Below are positions 8,667-17,006 of a stretch of DNA of 30,253 nt, piece by piece. The DNA is taken from the NCBI GenBank assembly GCA_030145435.1, contig JAQYVQ010000476.1:1-30253 (forward strand), in the 5' to 3' direction. Within the stretch, counting starts at the first letter, position 1; every line of letters begins with the position of its first letter. The DNA comes from Syntrophobacteria bacterium (GTDB taxonomy: Bacteria > Desulfobacterota > DSWW01). Under the pieces are notes generated by a model. It searched no databases. It had not been told where the DNA came from and was given only the letters and a program-made list of their open reading frames with translations. Both the position numbers and the translations under genes were made by a program.

Positions 8667-9484
8667 AGGGCCTCTGCCTTACGCTTCTCTCTTGGCACAT
8701 ACGGGGAAAACAAGTCGGTCAAGGCCTCCCGAAGGGCCTTTGGCGTCAGACTGTGCCGCAAGATTCCGTCCAGGGCAACCGAGATGGAGCCGTCCTCCTC
8801 GGACACCACGATCACCACCGCGTCGGCCCTCTCGGTAATCCCGAGCGCCGCCCTGTGTCGCGTCCCGAAGGATTTGTGGATGTCCGTTCGCTTGGTCAGG
8901 GGCAGGAAGCACCCGGCGGCGTGAATCCGGCCCTCCCGGAGCACGGTCGCACCATCGTGCATGGGAGACAGGGGAAAGAAGATGCTCTGAAGGATCTCGC
9001 GGCCCACCCTGGCGTCCAGCACCGTACCCCCTTCGAGGAAATCATCGAGCCGTGTCTCGCGCTCCAGAACAAGCAGGGCACCGACGTTTCTCTCCGACAT
9101 ATTGACCGATGCCACCGCGATTTCCTCCAGGAGCCTGCTTTCCTCCCTGCGGCTCATTCCGGCAAACAGGGGGTTCCTGCCCATACGGGCAAGAGCACGA
9201 CGAATGTCTTCCTGGAAGAGGACAACGATGATCAGGATAATCGAGCTCAGGAAGCTGTTGATGATCCAGTGCAGGGTGTGCATCGGCAGGAGTCGGCTGA
9301 CCACATAGGCGATGAAGACGATAGCGAGCCCGGCAACCATGTGCACCGCTCGTGTGCCCTTGATCAGGAGGATGATCCAGTAGGTCACGAACGTAACCAC
9401 CAGGATGTCGAGCACGTCCACCCATGTCAGGTCCAGCCAGTCCAGATCCTGAAAGGCATGCAGAAAGGTCTGTAGGCTTTCCAT
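8663..9484 (-). CDS. cdaA: Diadenylate cyclase (c-di-AMP synthase)
   Basis: A 273-residue membrane enzyme that makes c-di-AMP from two ATP. Three N-terminal membrane helices are predicted at about 22-41, 46-66 and 74-92. The DAC (DisA_N) domain spans about 100-240 and has both active-site motifs intact: DGA at 177-179 (in PMHDGAT) and RHR at 209-211 (in GTRHRAALG). This is the CdaA architecture, as opposed to the soluble DisA. It starts four bases after the folP stop and overlaps cdaR, so the order folP-cdaA-cdaR-glmM appears to be a single unit. c-di-AMP usually controls potassium/osmolyte transport and wall homeostasis; no target gene or riboswitch was recognised here. Confidence 0.97.
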   Translation of the reverse strand: MESLQTFLHAFQDLDWLDLTWVDVLDILVVTFVTYWIILLIKGTRAVHMVAGLAIVFIAYVVSRLLPMHTLHWIINSFLSSIILIIVVLFQEDIRRALARMGRNPLFAGMSRREESRLLEEIAVASVNMSERNVGALLVLERETRLDDFLEGGTVLDARVGREILQSIFFPLSPMHDGATVLREGRIHAAGCFLPLTKRTDIHKSFGTRHRAALGITERADAVVIVVSEEDGSISVALDGILRHSLTPKALREALTDLFSPYVPREKRKAEAL

Positions 9485-9488
9485 GGTC

Positions 9489-10373
9489 TCAGGCGTGTCC
9501 TCGAGCTTCCTTGATGGCGTGCACGATCGTCAGCACCTCCCGGGTCTCCTGTACGTCGTGCACCCGGAGGATGTGCGCCCCGTTCCACGCACCTATGGCA
9601 ACCGTGGCCAACGTACCCACGAGTCGGCCCTCTAGATCCCGATCGAGGAGGGCCCCCACAAAGGCCTTCCGGGACGTGCCCAGGACGATCGGTCTGCCGA
9701 GCACCTCCAACTCGCGCAAGTGCTTCAGGATGAGCAGATTGTGATCGACCGTCTTCCCGAACCCGATCCCGGGATCCACGAGGATGTTCTCGCTCGCAAC
9801 CCCCGCATCTTCCCAGACGGCGATTCGTTCTGCAAGGTGTTCGATGATCTCCGGAACGACGTCCCCATAGACCGGCTTGTCCTGCATCGTCTTGGGCTTC
9901 CCTTTCATATGCATCAGGATGCAGGGAACGCCAAGCTCCGCAGCGACCTTCTTCATGTCCGGATCCAGCCCGCCAGCACTGATATCGTTGATCATGTCTG
10001 CGCCCTGCTCCACGGCCGCACGAGCCACGTCGCTCGAGCACGTGTCCACCGAGATCCATCCCTGCCAGCGTTCGCGGACCGCCTGGATAACGGGCAGGAT
10101 GCGCTCTTTCTGCACTTCGGCAGGAACCGGGTCGGACCCCGGACGGCTGGACTCGCCTCCCACATCGAGGATGGCTGCGCCTTCATCGACCATCCTCCAT
10201 GCCCTTTCCACGGCCTGCTCGTACGCACCGTACCGGCCTCCATCGTAGAAGGAGTCCGGCGTGACGTTGAGCACACCCATAACGACCGGCCCATCGGAAA
10301 GATCAATTTTCTTTCCCCGACAGGCTATCGGACCCGATGGGCCCTTCGGGCAATTGTCCACCCGTTCATTCAT
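9489..10373 (-). CDS. folP: Dihydropteroate synthase
   Basis: A 294-residue TIM-barrel enzyme joining p-aminobenzoate to dihydropterin pyrophosphate in folate synthesis. Motifs in order: GVLNVTPDSF (33-42), GGESSRPGS (72-80), MINDIS (127-132), DPGIGFGK (200-207), SRKAF (234-238) and RVHDV (270-274). The frame stays open upstream to 10586, but that stretch is a repeat element and the family N-terminus does not need it; ATG 10373 gives a normal length. The ribosome site is weak (GAGG directly before, GGAGA farther up). It heads the folP-cdaA-cdaR-glmM run and lies 224 bases after ftsH, the gap being mostly repeat. Confidence 0.94.
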   Translation of the reverse strand: MNERVDNCPKGPSGPIACRGKKIDLSDGPVVMGVLNVTPDSFYDGGRYGAYEQAVERAWRMVDEGAAILDVGGESSRPGSDPVPAEVQKERILPVIQAVRERWQGWISVDTCSSDVARAAVEQGADMINDISAGGLDPDMKKVAAELGVPCILMHMKGKPKTMQDKPVYGDVVPEIIEHLAERIAVWEDAGVASENILVDPGIGFGKTVDHNLLILKHLRELEVLGRPIVLGTSRKAFVGALLDRDLEGRLVGTLATVAIGAWNGAHILRVHDVQETREVLTIVHAIKEARGHA

Positions 10374-10429
10374 CCTCAGGGATCGATTCTCCGTCTTGAA
10401 GTCTAGGGGGATGTAGAAAGGGCCTTTTC

Positions 10430-10578
10430 GCAGGCCGTTCAAAAACGCCCATATGCAAGGCGCGCGAAACTTGTCCCTGCGAAAGCGGGGATCCAGACCA
10501 ACAATGAGGCGTACTGAGTAAGCCGCAGAAACGAAGGATGAGTGTAACGCAGCAGATGGGTGTTTTTCAACGGCCTGC
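10430..10578. repeat. Palindromic MITE-like element with a second repeat inside
   Basis: In the ftsH-folP gap. The left end 10430-10456 begins GCAGGCCGTTCAAAAACGCC and the right end 10552-10578 is its inverted complement (GCAGGCCGTTGAAAAACACC read on the minus strand); 27-bp arms with 4 mismatches. The interior keeps the AAGGCGCGCGAA and ACGAAGGATGAG segments I associate from memory with a dispersed repeat of deltaproteobacterial genomes. Within it, 10473-10495 is a small hairpin, TCCCTGC-GAAA-GCGGGGATCC, resembling another widespread repeat (CCCGCGAAAGCGGG), so one repeat seems to have entered another. No coding capacity. Confidence 0.75.
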
Positions 10579-10597
10579 GGGGACAAGGGAAGATCAG

Positions 10598-12628
10598 CTA
10601 CCCCCCCTCCTCTTGGCTTTTCAGTCCCAACGGCGGAATCGCTAGCTTCGCTTCTTCTTCGTCCCTGTCCTTTGGGGTGCGGGGTTCTTGTTCGGTATCG
10701 CCCTGGTCACGCGGCTCATTCGAGGCGAACGCAGCGGCATCTTCCTGGACTTCGGCACTTCCTCCTTCTCGGAGGACGATCCCCCGAATCTCCGCGCCGT
10801 CGACAGTTTCTTTCTCCAGGAGGGTGTTGGCGATCAAATGGAGTTTGTCAATATTCTCCGTGATGATCTCCTTGGCCCGGTCGTAGTTCTCCATCACGAT
10901 CTTTCGAATCTCGTCGTCGATCTGAACCGCCGTCGCCGGGCTGTAATCCGTGGGATAGGACAGTTCCTTGCCCAGGAAGATCTCGTGGTCCTTCTTCCCG
11001 AAGGTCAGAGGCCCCATGTCTACACTCATGCCCCACTCGCAAACCATCTTTCGAGCCAGCCCCGTGGCCCGTTCGATGTCGTTTCCTGCGCCGGTCGTCA
11101 TTTCCCCGAGGACGAGCTCTTCCGCCACGCGACCTCCAAAGAGGATGGCCAGCTGGTTCATCAGGAATTTCCGGGCATAGGTATGCTTTTCGTCAATGGG
11201 AAGCTGTTGGGTAAGGCCAAGGGCCATGCCGCGGGGGATGATCGAAACCTTGTGGATGGGATCGGTGCCCGGCAGGATGCATGCAACGAGCGCGTGTCCT
11301 GCCTCGTGATAGGCTGTGTTGCGCTTCTCCTCATCGCTGATGATCATGCTCTTGCGTTCCACGCCCATCATGACCTTGTCCTTGGCCATCTCGAAGTCTT
11401 TCGCGCCGATGTGCTGCTTGCTCGCACGGGCGGCCAGGAGGGCGGCCTCGTTGACGAGGTTCTCCAGGTCTGCCCCCGAGAACCCGGGCGTCCCCCTCGC
11501 GAGCACTTCGAGCTCCACGTCGGCGGCCAGGGGCATCTTGCGCGTATGCACCCTGAGGATGCCGACGCGGCCCATGATATCGGGCTTTGGCACGACCACT
11601 TGACGGTCGAATCGGCCCGGTCGCAGGAGCGCCGGATCCAGCACGTCCGGCCGGTTCGTGGCCGCGATGAGAATGACCCCCTCGTTCGTCTCGAACCCGT
11701 CCATCTCGACGAGCAACTGGTTCAGGGTCTGTTCCCTTTCGTCATGCCCCCCCCCAAGACCGGCGCCTCGATGCCGGCCCACTGCGTCGATCTCATCGAT
11801 GAAGATGATGCACGGAGCACTCTTCTTCCCTTGGATGAACAGGTCTCTCACCCGGGAGGCCCCAACGCCGACGAACATCTCGACGAAATCCGAGCCACTG
11901 ATCGTGAAGAAGGGCACACCCGCTTCGCCCGCGATGGCTCGTGCGAGAAGGGTCTTGCCTGTGCCCGGGAGACCGACCAGCAGGACCCCCTTGGGAATTC
12001 TTCCTCCCAGACGAGTGAACTTCTTCGGATCCTTCAAGAACTCGATGATCTCTTCGAGCTCTTCCTTGGCCTCATCGATGCCCGCCACGTCCTCGAAGGT
12101 CACCTTCTGCTGATTCTCGGTGAGCAGTCGAGCACGGCTCTTCCCGAAACTCATCGCCTTTCCGCCACCCGCCTGCATCTGCCGCATGAAGAAAATCCAG
12201 ACACCGATCAGCAGGATCATCGGAAACCAGGAAACGAGGAGCGTCATGTACCATTTCGACTCTTCCGCGGGCTTGACGACGATCTCCACACGGTTGTCCC
12301 GCAGGGTCTTCATCAGTTCCGGGTCTTCCGGCATGTAGGTCTCGAAGGTGCTGCCGCTCGCCGTCTGGCCGATCAGATGATTGCCCTGCAAGGTGACCTG
12401 CGTGACCCTTCCCTCCTCCACATAGCCCAGGAATTGGCTGTAGGACAGGTTCACTTTGTCGACTTTCTGGTTTCTTACGGCGCTGTAGAGAAGCATGAAC
12501 AGCAGAATAATGGTGAGCCAAAGGGCGAGACTTTTGTAGAATTGATTCACGTTACGATTTCTCGCTTTTCTGTTTGGAGTCGGCCCTTTCCATTCCGTCA
12601 GGCGTGCTTTCTTCGCCGCCGTCCGCAT
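10598..12628 (-). CDS. ftsH: ATP-dependent zinc metalloprotease FtsH
   Basis: A 676-residue membrane AAA+ protease that degrades misfolded membrane proteins and unstable regulators. Two membrane helices (about 33-50 and 128-147) flank the periplasmic domain. The AAA module has Walker A GLPGTGKT (219-226; the family usually has GPPGTGKT), Walker B IIFIDEID (about 274-281), the pore segment around MFVGVGAS and the second-region-of-homology TNRPDVLDPALLRPGR. The zinc site is HEAGH (441-445) with the third ligand Asp517 in GAGNDIER. The last 55 or so residues are a charged tail. ATG 12628 has AGGTG eight bases upstream; GTG 12550 would give the more usual FtsH start (V/MNQFYKSLALW), so the first 26 basic residues are uncertain. 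tilS lies just upstream, a common pairing. Confidence 0.96.
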   Translation of the reverse strand: MRTAAKKARLTEWKGPTPNRKARNRNVNQFYKSLALWLTIILLFMLLYSAVRNQKVDKVNLSYSQFLGYVEEGRVTQVTLQGNHLIGQTASGSTFETYMPEDPELMKTLRDNRVEIVVKPAEESKWYMTLLVSWFPMILLIGVWIFFMRQMQAGGGKAMSFGKSRARLLTENQQKVTFEDVAGIDEAKEELEEIIEFLKDPKKFTRLGGRIPKGVLLVGLPGTGKTLLARAIAGEAGVPFFTISGSDFVEMFVGVGASRVRDLFIQGKKSAPCIIFIDEIDAVGRHRGAGLGGGHDEREQTLNQLLVEMDGFETNEGVILIAATNRPDVLDPALLRPGRFDRQVVVPKPDIMGRVGILRVHTRKMPLAADVELEVLARGTPGFSGADLENLVNEAALLAARASKQHIGAKDFEMAKDKVMMGVERKSMIISDEEKRNTAYHEAGHALVACILPGTDPIHKVSIIPRGMALGLTQQLPIDEKHTYARKFLMNQLAILFGGRVAEELVLGEMTTGAGNDIERATGLARKMVCEWGMSVDMGPLTFGKKDHEIFLGKELSYPTDYSPATAVQIDDEIRKIVMENYDRAKEIITENIDKLHLIANTLLEKETVDGAEIRGIVLREGGSAEVQEDAAAFASNEPRDQGDTEQEPRTPKDRDEEEAKLAIPPLGLKSQEEGG

Positions 12629-12649
12629 GGAAGAGACACCTGTTATATA

Positions 12650-12678
12650 ATCTTACACTTGGGATCGGCATAATTCAA
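12650..12678 (-). promoter_or_regulatory. Possible sigma-70 promoter of ftsH
   Basis: On the minus strand TTGAAT (12678-12673) and TAAGAT (12655-12650) are separated by exactly 17 bases; each matches consensus at 4 of 6 positions. The predicted start of transcription, about 12643, leaves a short leader containing the AGGTG ribosome site of ATG 12628. It sits in the 77-base tilS-ftsH gap, which is AT-richer than the flanking genes. Inferred from spacing only. Confidence 0.4.
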
Positions 12679-12705
12679 CATAAACTGTGGCGTTCTCCTA
12701 TCTTA

Positions 12706-14196
12706 TCACTTGATTTGACTGATTTTTCTTGCCCAGGTTCCCTCTTCCTGGTCCTTGAGAAGGGCTTGGACACGGATCACCGCCCTTGTCCTCTCCGTGA
12801 CCTTGAAGCGATCGTCGACCCGGTAGCCGACCACCCACGCAACCCTTCCTCCTATCTCTAGGATGGCAATTCGGTGCCTCACGCTTCGCGGAATCTTCTC
12901 ATCCATGAAGAAATCCTTGAGTTTCTTCCCCCCCCCCAACCCGAGGGGACGGAATCGATCACCCGGACGAGCGTTCCGGACAACCATCTCGCCCACGGCA
13001 AGGGCCGCATCCAGGCAGGCGCAATCCCGGCCTTCTCCCCCCCCTGAAAGACATTTTTCGACACCCTCACGGGGGGAACCATCCAAGATGGCCCGGTCAG
13101 CACGAAGGGCGATCCCGGCCTCGGGAATCAGCCTTTCGTCCCCCAGCGGAAGGGGAACCTCGTAAGGCGTGGATTCCCACAAGTCCCTGCGGGTCAGGTA
13201 CACGGCCTCGTATTCCAGGAAGACGCGAACGCCACGGGGCAGGGAGAACACCTTGTGAACGCGTCCCTCCGGCTTGCCCAGGGCGTCGCAGATACCCTCC
13301 AGATGGACATAGGAAAGGCCCCGGGTCGATCCCTCGAGTCGCCCGTAGGACCGTCTCAGGACACGCCTCTGGATTGCCCTCGGCAATCCCTCCAGGAGGT
13401 CCCGCCGGAGGATCACATCCCCCTCGCGGCTCGCTCGACGCGTGACTCGCTCGAGCGCCTCCTCGGCGACCGCATCCAGACACTTCGTCTCCTCTTCGAG
13501 GATCGAGGCAAGCTGGACGAGGGAATCCACGAACGAGGGGTTTGCTTCCTTCCGAATCCAAGGGATAAGGTCCTGCCGGATTCGGTTTCGAAGATAGGTC
13601 CTCTTCCGATTCGACGAATCCTCGCAGAACGGCAGCCCCAACCCGTTTGCGTATGCCTGAATTCTCTCTCGAGGGATCTCGATCAGAGGACGGATGTACT
13701 TGCCGTCGCGGACCGGACGGATCCCGATCAGGCCGCCCGTCCCGCGGAGGACCTGCATGAGAAGGGTTTCCGCATGGTCGTCTCGATGATGTCCGGTCGC
13801 AATCCTGCTCGCCCCCCATTCCCGCGCCACCTCCTCGAAGAATCGAACCCGAAACCTGCGGGCCTGCTCCTGAACGTTCGCGTCCTTCGCATAGCTCGAG
13901 GCCTCGATCCGCCGGCCTTCGAAAGGCACCCCGTATTGGGAAGCCAGCCCCTCCACGAAACGGAATTCCCGGTCCCCCTCCGCAGGCCGCAGGCCATGGT
14001 GGACGTGCGCAATCACGAGCCTCAGCCGGTACTCCGCCTTCAGCCTGGTCAGGATGTCGAGCAGGCTGACAGAATCCAGCCCGCCGCTGACCCCAACGAC
14101 CACGGTGTCACCGCGAACGACCATACCGTGCCGGAGGAACGTCCTCCTGACCAACTCCAGGATGTCCTGGTCATTTCCCCTCTCGCGAACGGCCAC
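12706..14196 (-). CDS. tilS: tRNA(Ile)-lysidine synthase
   Basis: A 496-residue N-type ATP pyrophosphatase that converts C34 to lysidine in the CAU-anticodon tRNA-Ile so that it reads AUA. The PP-loop GVSGGLDS is at about 35-42, followed by HVHHGLR, the TGHHRDDHAETLLM helix and RPLIEIPR; the C-terminus contains the TilS substrate-binding domain ending in a 'GGGKKLKDFFMDEKIP' segment typical of the family. An ATG at 14229 has no ribosome site, whereas GTG 14196 is preceded by AAGGAGG nine bases upstream, so I take GTG 14196. It is divergent from the Rrf2 regulator, sharing a 95-base control region. Confidence 0.93.
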   Translation of the reverse strand: MAVRERGNDQDILELVRRTFLRHGMVVRGDTVVVGVSGGLDSVSLLDILTRLKAEYRLRLVIAHVHHGLRPAEGDREFRFVEGLASQYGVPFEGRRIEASSYAKDANVQEQARRFRVRFFEEVAREWGASRIATGHHRDDHAETLLMQVLRGTGGLIGIRPVRDGKYIRPLIEIPRERIQAYANGLGLPFCEDSSNRKRTYLRNRIRQDLIPWIRKEANPSFVDSLVQLASILEEETKCLDAVAEEALERVTRRASREGDVILRRDLLEGLPRAIQRRVLRRSYGRLEGSTRGLSYVHLEGICDALGKPEGRVHKVFSLPRGVRVFLEYEAVYLTRRDLWESTPYEVPLPLGDERLIPEAGIALRADRAILDGSPREGVEKCLSGGGEGRDCACLDAALAVGEMVVRNARPGDRFRPLGLGGGKKLKDFFMDEKIPRSVRHRIAILEIGGRVAWVVGYRVDDRFKVTERTRAVIRVQALLKDQEEGTWARKISQIK

Positions 14197-14210
14197 GGGC
14201 GCGTCCCTCC

Positions 14211-14238
14211 TTGACCCATACTCCGACATTGTTATATT
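14211..14238 (+). promoter_or_regulatory. Likely sigma-70 promoter of the Rrf2 regulator
   Basis: TTGACC (14211-14216) and TATATT (14233-14238) with a 16-base spacer, each 5 of 6 to consensus. Transcription would begin about 14245, giving a leader of some 47 bases before ATG 14292. The region also has to hold the tilS promoter on the other strand (TATGAT or TAGAAT within 14237-14246, no good -35 seen), so a regulator bound here could affect both genes. Confidence 0.5.
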
Positions 14239-14291
14239 CTATCATATTTGTAAGGTTTGCCGTTAAACGAACAGCCTGGGAGCCTAAACAT

Positions 14292-14759
14292 ATGAAACTC
14301 TCCACAAGAGGACGCTACGGAGCCCGTGCTCTTGTTGAACTGGCAAAGCATGATGGCCAAGGCCCTCTGGCACTCAAAGAAATGGCGGAACGCCAGCAGA
14401 TTCCGTTGAAGTACCTCGAACAGATCGCCATGGCATTGAAGAGCGCAAAGCTGATCAAGAGCGTGCGGGGGCCGTTGGGCGGCTACACTCTGGCTCGCCC
14501 GCCGAACAAGATCCACCTGTTGGAGATCATCGAAACGCTCGAAGGTTCGCTCTCTTTCGTGAACTGCGTAAAGGACCCTTCCACTTGCGAGCGCGTGGAA
14601 TCGTGCGCATTCAACGACCTTTGGAAGCGGATCTCGACGGAGACATCGAAGATTCTGCGGTCTGTTACGCTTGCGGATATGGTCCGGAAAGATTCCCAAA
14701 AGCAGAGCAGCGTGGCGAGTTGTTTCGAAGAGGAAATGCTTGCAGACCATTCCGAGTGA
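14292..14759 (+). CDS. Rrf2/IscR-type transcriptional regulator
   Basis: A 155-residue winged-helix protein. The Rrf2 signature is clear: MKLSTRGRYGARAL at the start, IPLKYLEQI recognition helix (about 37-45) and GPLGGYTLARP wing (about 60-70). Three cysteines, C92, C99 and C105, lie in the region that holds an Fe-S cluster in IscR and relatives (there spaced x5/x5, here x6/x5), suggesting an Fe-S or redox sensor. The frame is open upstream to 14211 but ATG 14292, with GGAG nine bases before, gives the canonical N-terminus. No isc/suf or cysteine synthesis genes are near, so the regulon is unknown; it may act on its own and the tilS promoter. It converges with the lipoprotein gene, 12 bases apart. 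Confidence 0.9.
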   Translation: MKLSTRGRYGARALVELAKHDGQGPLALKEMAERQQIPLKYLEQIAMALKSAKLIKSVRGPLGGYTLARPPNKIHLLEIIETLEGSLSFVNCVKDPSTCERVESCAFNDLWKRISTETSKILRSVTLADMVRKDSQKQSSVASCFEEEMLADHSE

Positions 14760-14771
14760 AACCTGCGTGCA

Positions 14772-15293
14772 TCAGTCGCCAGATTCGTCCTCGTCCGGCG
14801 TTTCTCTCTCCGGTACCTCAAGAACACAATCCTCCGGCAGCCCCTTGAGTGCATCCGGGCCCGGCTGGAACGCCCATCGCTGCTTCATGATATCGAACGA
14901 CCATTCCTCTTTCCATCGTGTCTCCTTGACGACGAGTGAATCCGGCGGGTTACCCGTCCATCGTACCTGTACTGAGGCCTTGTTCGATCTATCATCGAAT
15001 TTCACAAGCGAGACACGGTAATCGAGCAAACGGATTTGTTTGAAGAGGCAGGTGAAGGCGTCTTCCCACGCTTCCCTGTCATCGGACGGAACATACTGTA
15101 GAGCGACCGGCACATCCTGGCCGATCATGGCCCAGTGGAAGCTCCGCAGGTGCTCCCGCAGAGTATCTTCACGATTCTTCTCCTTAGGATGCGGTATGGT
15201 GCAGGCAATCAGAGTGGACAGAACCAGGAGGAAGAACAGACCTTGGGCGGCTCGCCTTCTTCCTCTGCACGGGTGCTCGGAGAAAATTGGCAT
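14772..15293 (-). CDS. Predicted lipoprotein of unknown function
   Basis: A 173-residue protein not assigned to a family. A basic N-terminus (CRGRRR) is followed by a hydrophobic stretch and a lipobox STLIAC with Cys31 as the likely lipidated residue. The rest (about 40-145) has alternating helices then beta-strands ending in 'EWSFDIMKQRWAF', a layout that could be an NTF2-like fold, but this is only a guess. The C-terminus is acidic (ETPDEDESGD). ATG 15293 has a weak AGG site. It follows the B12-binding subunit gene by 44 bases and ends 12 bases from the convergent Rrf2 gene. Confidence 0.75.
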   Translation of the reverse strand: MPIFSEHPCRGRRRAAQGLFFLLVLSTLIACTIPHPKEKNREDTLREHLRSFHWAMIGQDVPVALQYVPSDDREAWEDAFTCLFKQIRLLDYRVSLVKFDDRSNKASVQVRWTGNPPDSLVVKETRWKEEWSFDIMKQRWAFQPGPDALKGLPEDCVLEVPERETPDEDESGD

Positions 15294-15337
15294 AGGAAAC
15301 CTGAATGGTTCATCCGAGGTGGAAAAGAACTGCTCTG

Positions 15338-15745
15338 CTAATTGCCTCTTTCGGCCATCTTCTCTTTCACAAAATCAACGATGCCCTGCATGGTGGTTCC
15401 CGGGGTGAAGATCTCGACGATTCCTGCCTCTTTGAGGGCAGTCACGTCCTCCTGGGGGATGATCCCACCCCCGAAGACAATTTTGTCCCCGGCCCCCTTT
15501 TCGCGCAGCAACTCAACGACACGGGGGAAAAGGTGATTGTGGGCTCCGGAAAGGATGCTCATGCCCACAAAGTCCACATCTTCCTGGATCGCGGCGTTCA
15601 CGATCATCTCAGGCGTTTGATGCAGCCCCGTATAGATCACCTCAAACCCTGCATCCCGCAGGGCCCGTGCAATGACCTTGGCCCCTCGGTCATGCCCGTC
15701 CAATCCGGGCTTTGCGACAAGGACTCGTACCTTTCGATCTGTCAT
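15338..15745 (-). CDS. Stand-alone B12-binding subunit of the methylmalonyl-CoA mutase type
   Basis: A 135-residue cobalamin-binding domain. The adenosylcobalamin 'base-off/His-on' signature DxHxxG is present as DGHDRG (16-21), followed by MSILSGAHNH and VFGGGIIP, matching the C-terminal (small-subunit) domain of methylmalonyl-CoA mutase and related acyl-CoA mutases. ATG 15745 has AGGAGA seven bases upstream; an earlier in-frame ATG at 15778 lacks one. The catalytic large subunit and the MeaB/ArgK chaperone are not in the window. Its neighbour is an enoyl-CoA hydratase, so a role in acyl-CoA or propionate metabolism is likely. It could serve methylmalonyl-, isobutyryl- or ethylmalonyl-CoA mutase; sequence alone does not tell. 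Confidence 0.92.
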   Translation of the reverse strand: MTDRKVRVLVAKPGLDGHDRGAKVIARALRDAGFEVIYTGLHQTPEMIVNAAIQEDVDFVGMSILSGAHNHLFPRVVELLREKGAGDKIVFGGGIIPQEDVTALKEAGIVEIFTPGTTMQGIVDFVKEKMAERGN

Positions 15746-15798
15746 CACCGTTTCTCCTACGCTAGATTCAATTTCCACCGGGAATGGACCCGAAGCGC

Positions 15799-16581
<783 letters not shown>

Positions 16582-16691
16582 ACTCAATCTCCCCATGGTG
16601 CTACAAACCTGTCCACCCGTATCTCTTTCCAAAGAAAGAAGGTACAAACAGCGAGCCAAATTGTCAATTCCGAGAAGTCAAATTCGTGACC

Positions 16692-16740
16692 ACAGCCTGT
16701 CCCCTTTTCCGTGAGAAGAAAGGTTCCTGACACCTTTTTT
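16692..16740. repeat. Short repeat-like motifs in the 425-base gap upstream of the crotonase gene
   Basis: 16582-17006 has no credible gene. Its left part contains AGCCTGTCCCCTTTTC (16694 on) followed by AAAGGTTCCTGACACCTTT (16719-16737), whose ends AAAGG/CCTTT are complementary. From memory such 'GGTTCCTGACACCTTTT' motifs are dispersed in proteobacterial genomes, often near REP-type transposases; no transposase is present here. The right part of the gap is the long hairpin described next. Confidence 0.35.
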
Positions 16741-16822
16741 CTGACCCTAGGCTGCCGGAAAAGGCTAACGAATCCAATCGCTTTCTATCGGTAAGGGGAG
16801 ACGTCACGAGTGGGTCAATGCG

Positions 16823-16980
16823 AAAGCGTCGCTGTGTTTCATCGTGAGAGCTGCATGTGCTTGGTCCTGTCCTGGGTTCCCTTGGAGATTTACGCCGGGC
16901 GACTACGGGAGAGCGGGAGACGGAGCCCAAGCAAATCGGAGAGGGAATCCAGGACAGGACCAAACGGCAAGGCGCTTTCA
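16823..16980. repeat. Long conserved hairpin, copy A
   Basis: The main arms are 16862-16892 and 16934-16964: the outer 15 bases (TTGGTCCTGTCCTGG) pair perfectly, then a G-T wobble, six more pairs, a five-base mismatch and ATTT/AAAT. An outer 7-bp stem GAAAGCG/CGCTTTC (16823-16829 / 16974-16980) extends it. The 41-base loop 16893-16933 ends GACGGAGCCCAAGC. Copy B at 26255-26412 has the same loop and a stem changed on both sides. It lies between minus-strand genes, so it may be transcribed with them. RNA element or palindromic mobile repeat. Confidence 0.8.
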
Positions 16981-17006
16981 CCGCACAAGACAGTCGGGGG
17001 TCGCTG

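Noticed and set aside
10688..12673. Plus-strand open frame of 661 codons opposite ftsH
   Set aside because: It is the antisense shadow of a complete, motif-confirmed ftsH; its translation has no recognisable domain and is His/Asp/Arg-rich, as usual for the reverse frame of GC-rich genes.
16582..17006. A protein-coding gene in the gap upstream of the crotonase gene
   Set aside because: Only short frames through repeats, no ribosome sites, no domain.
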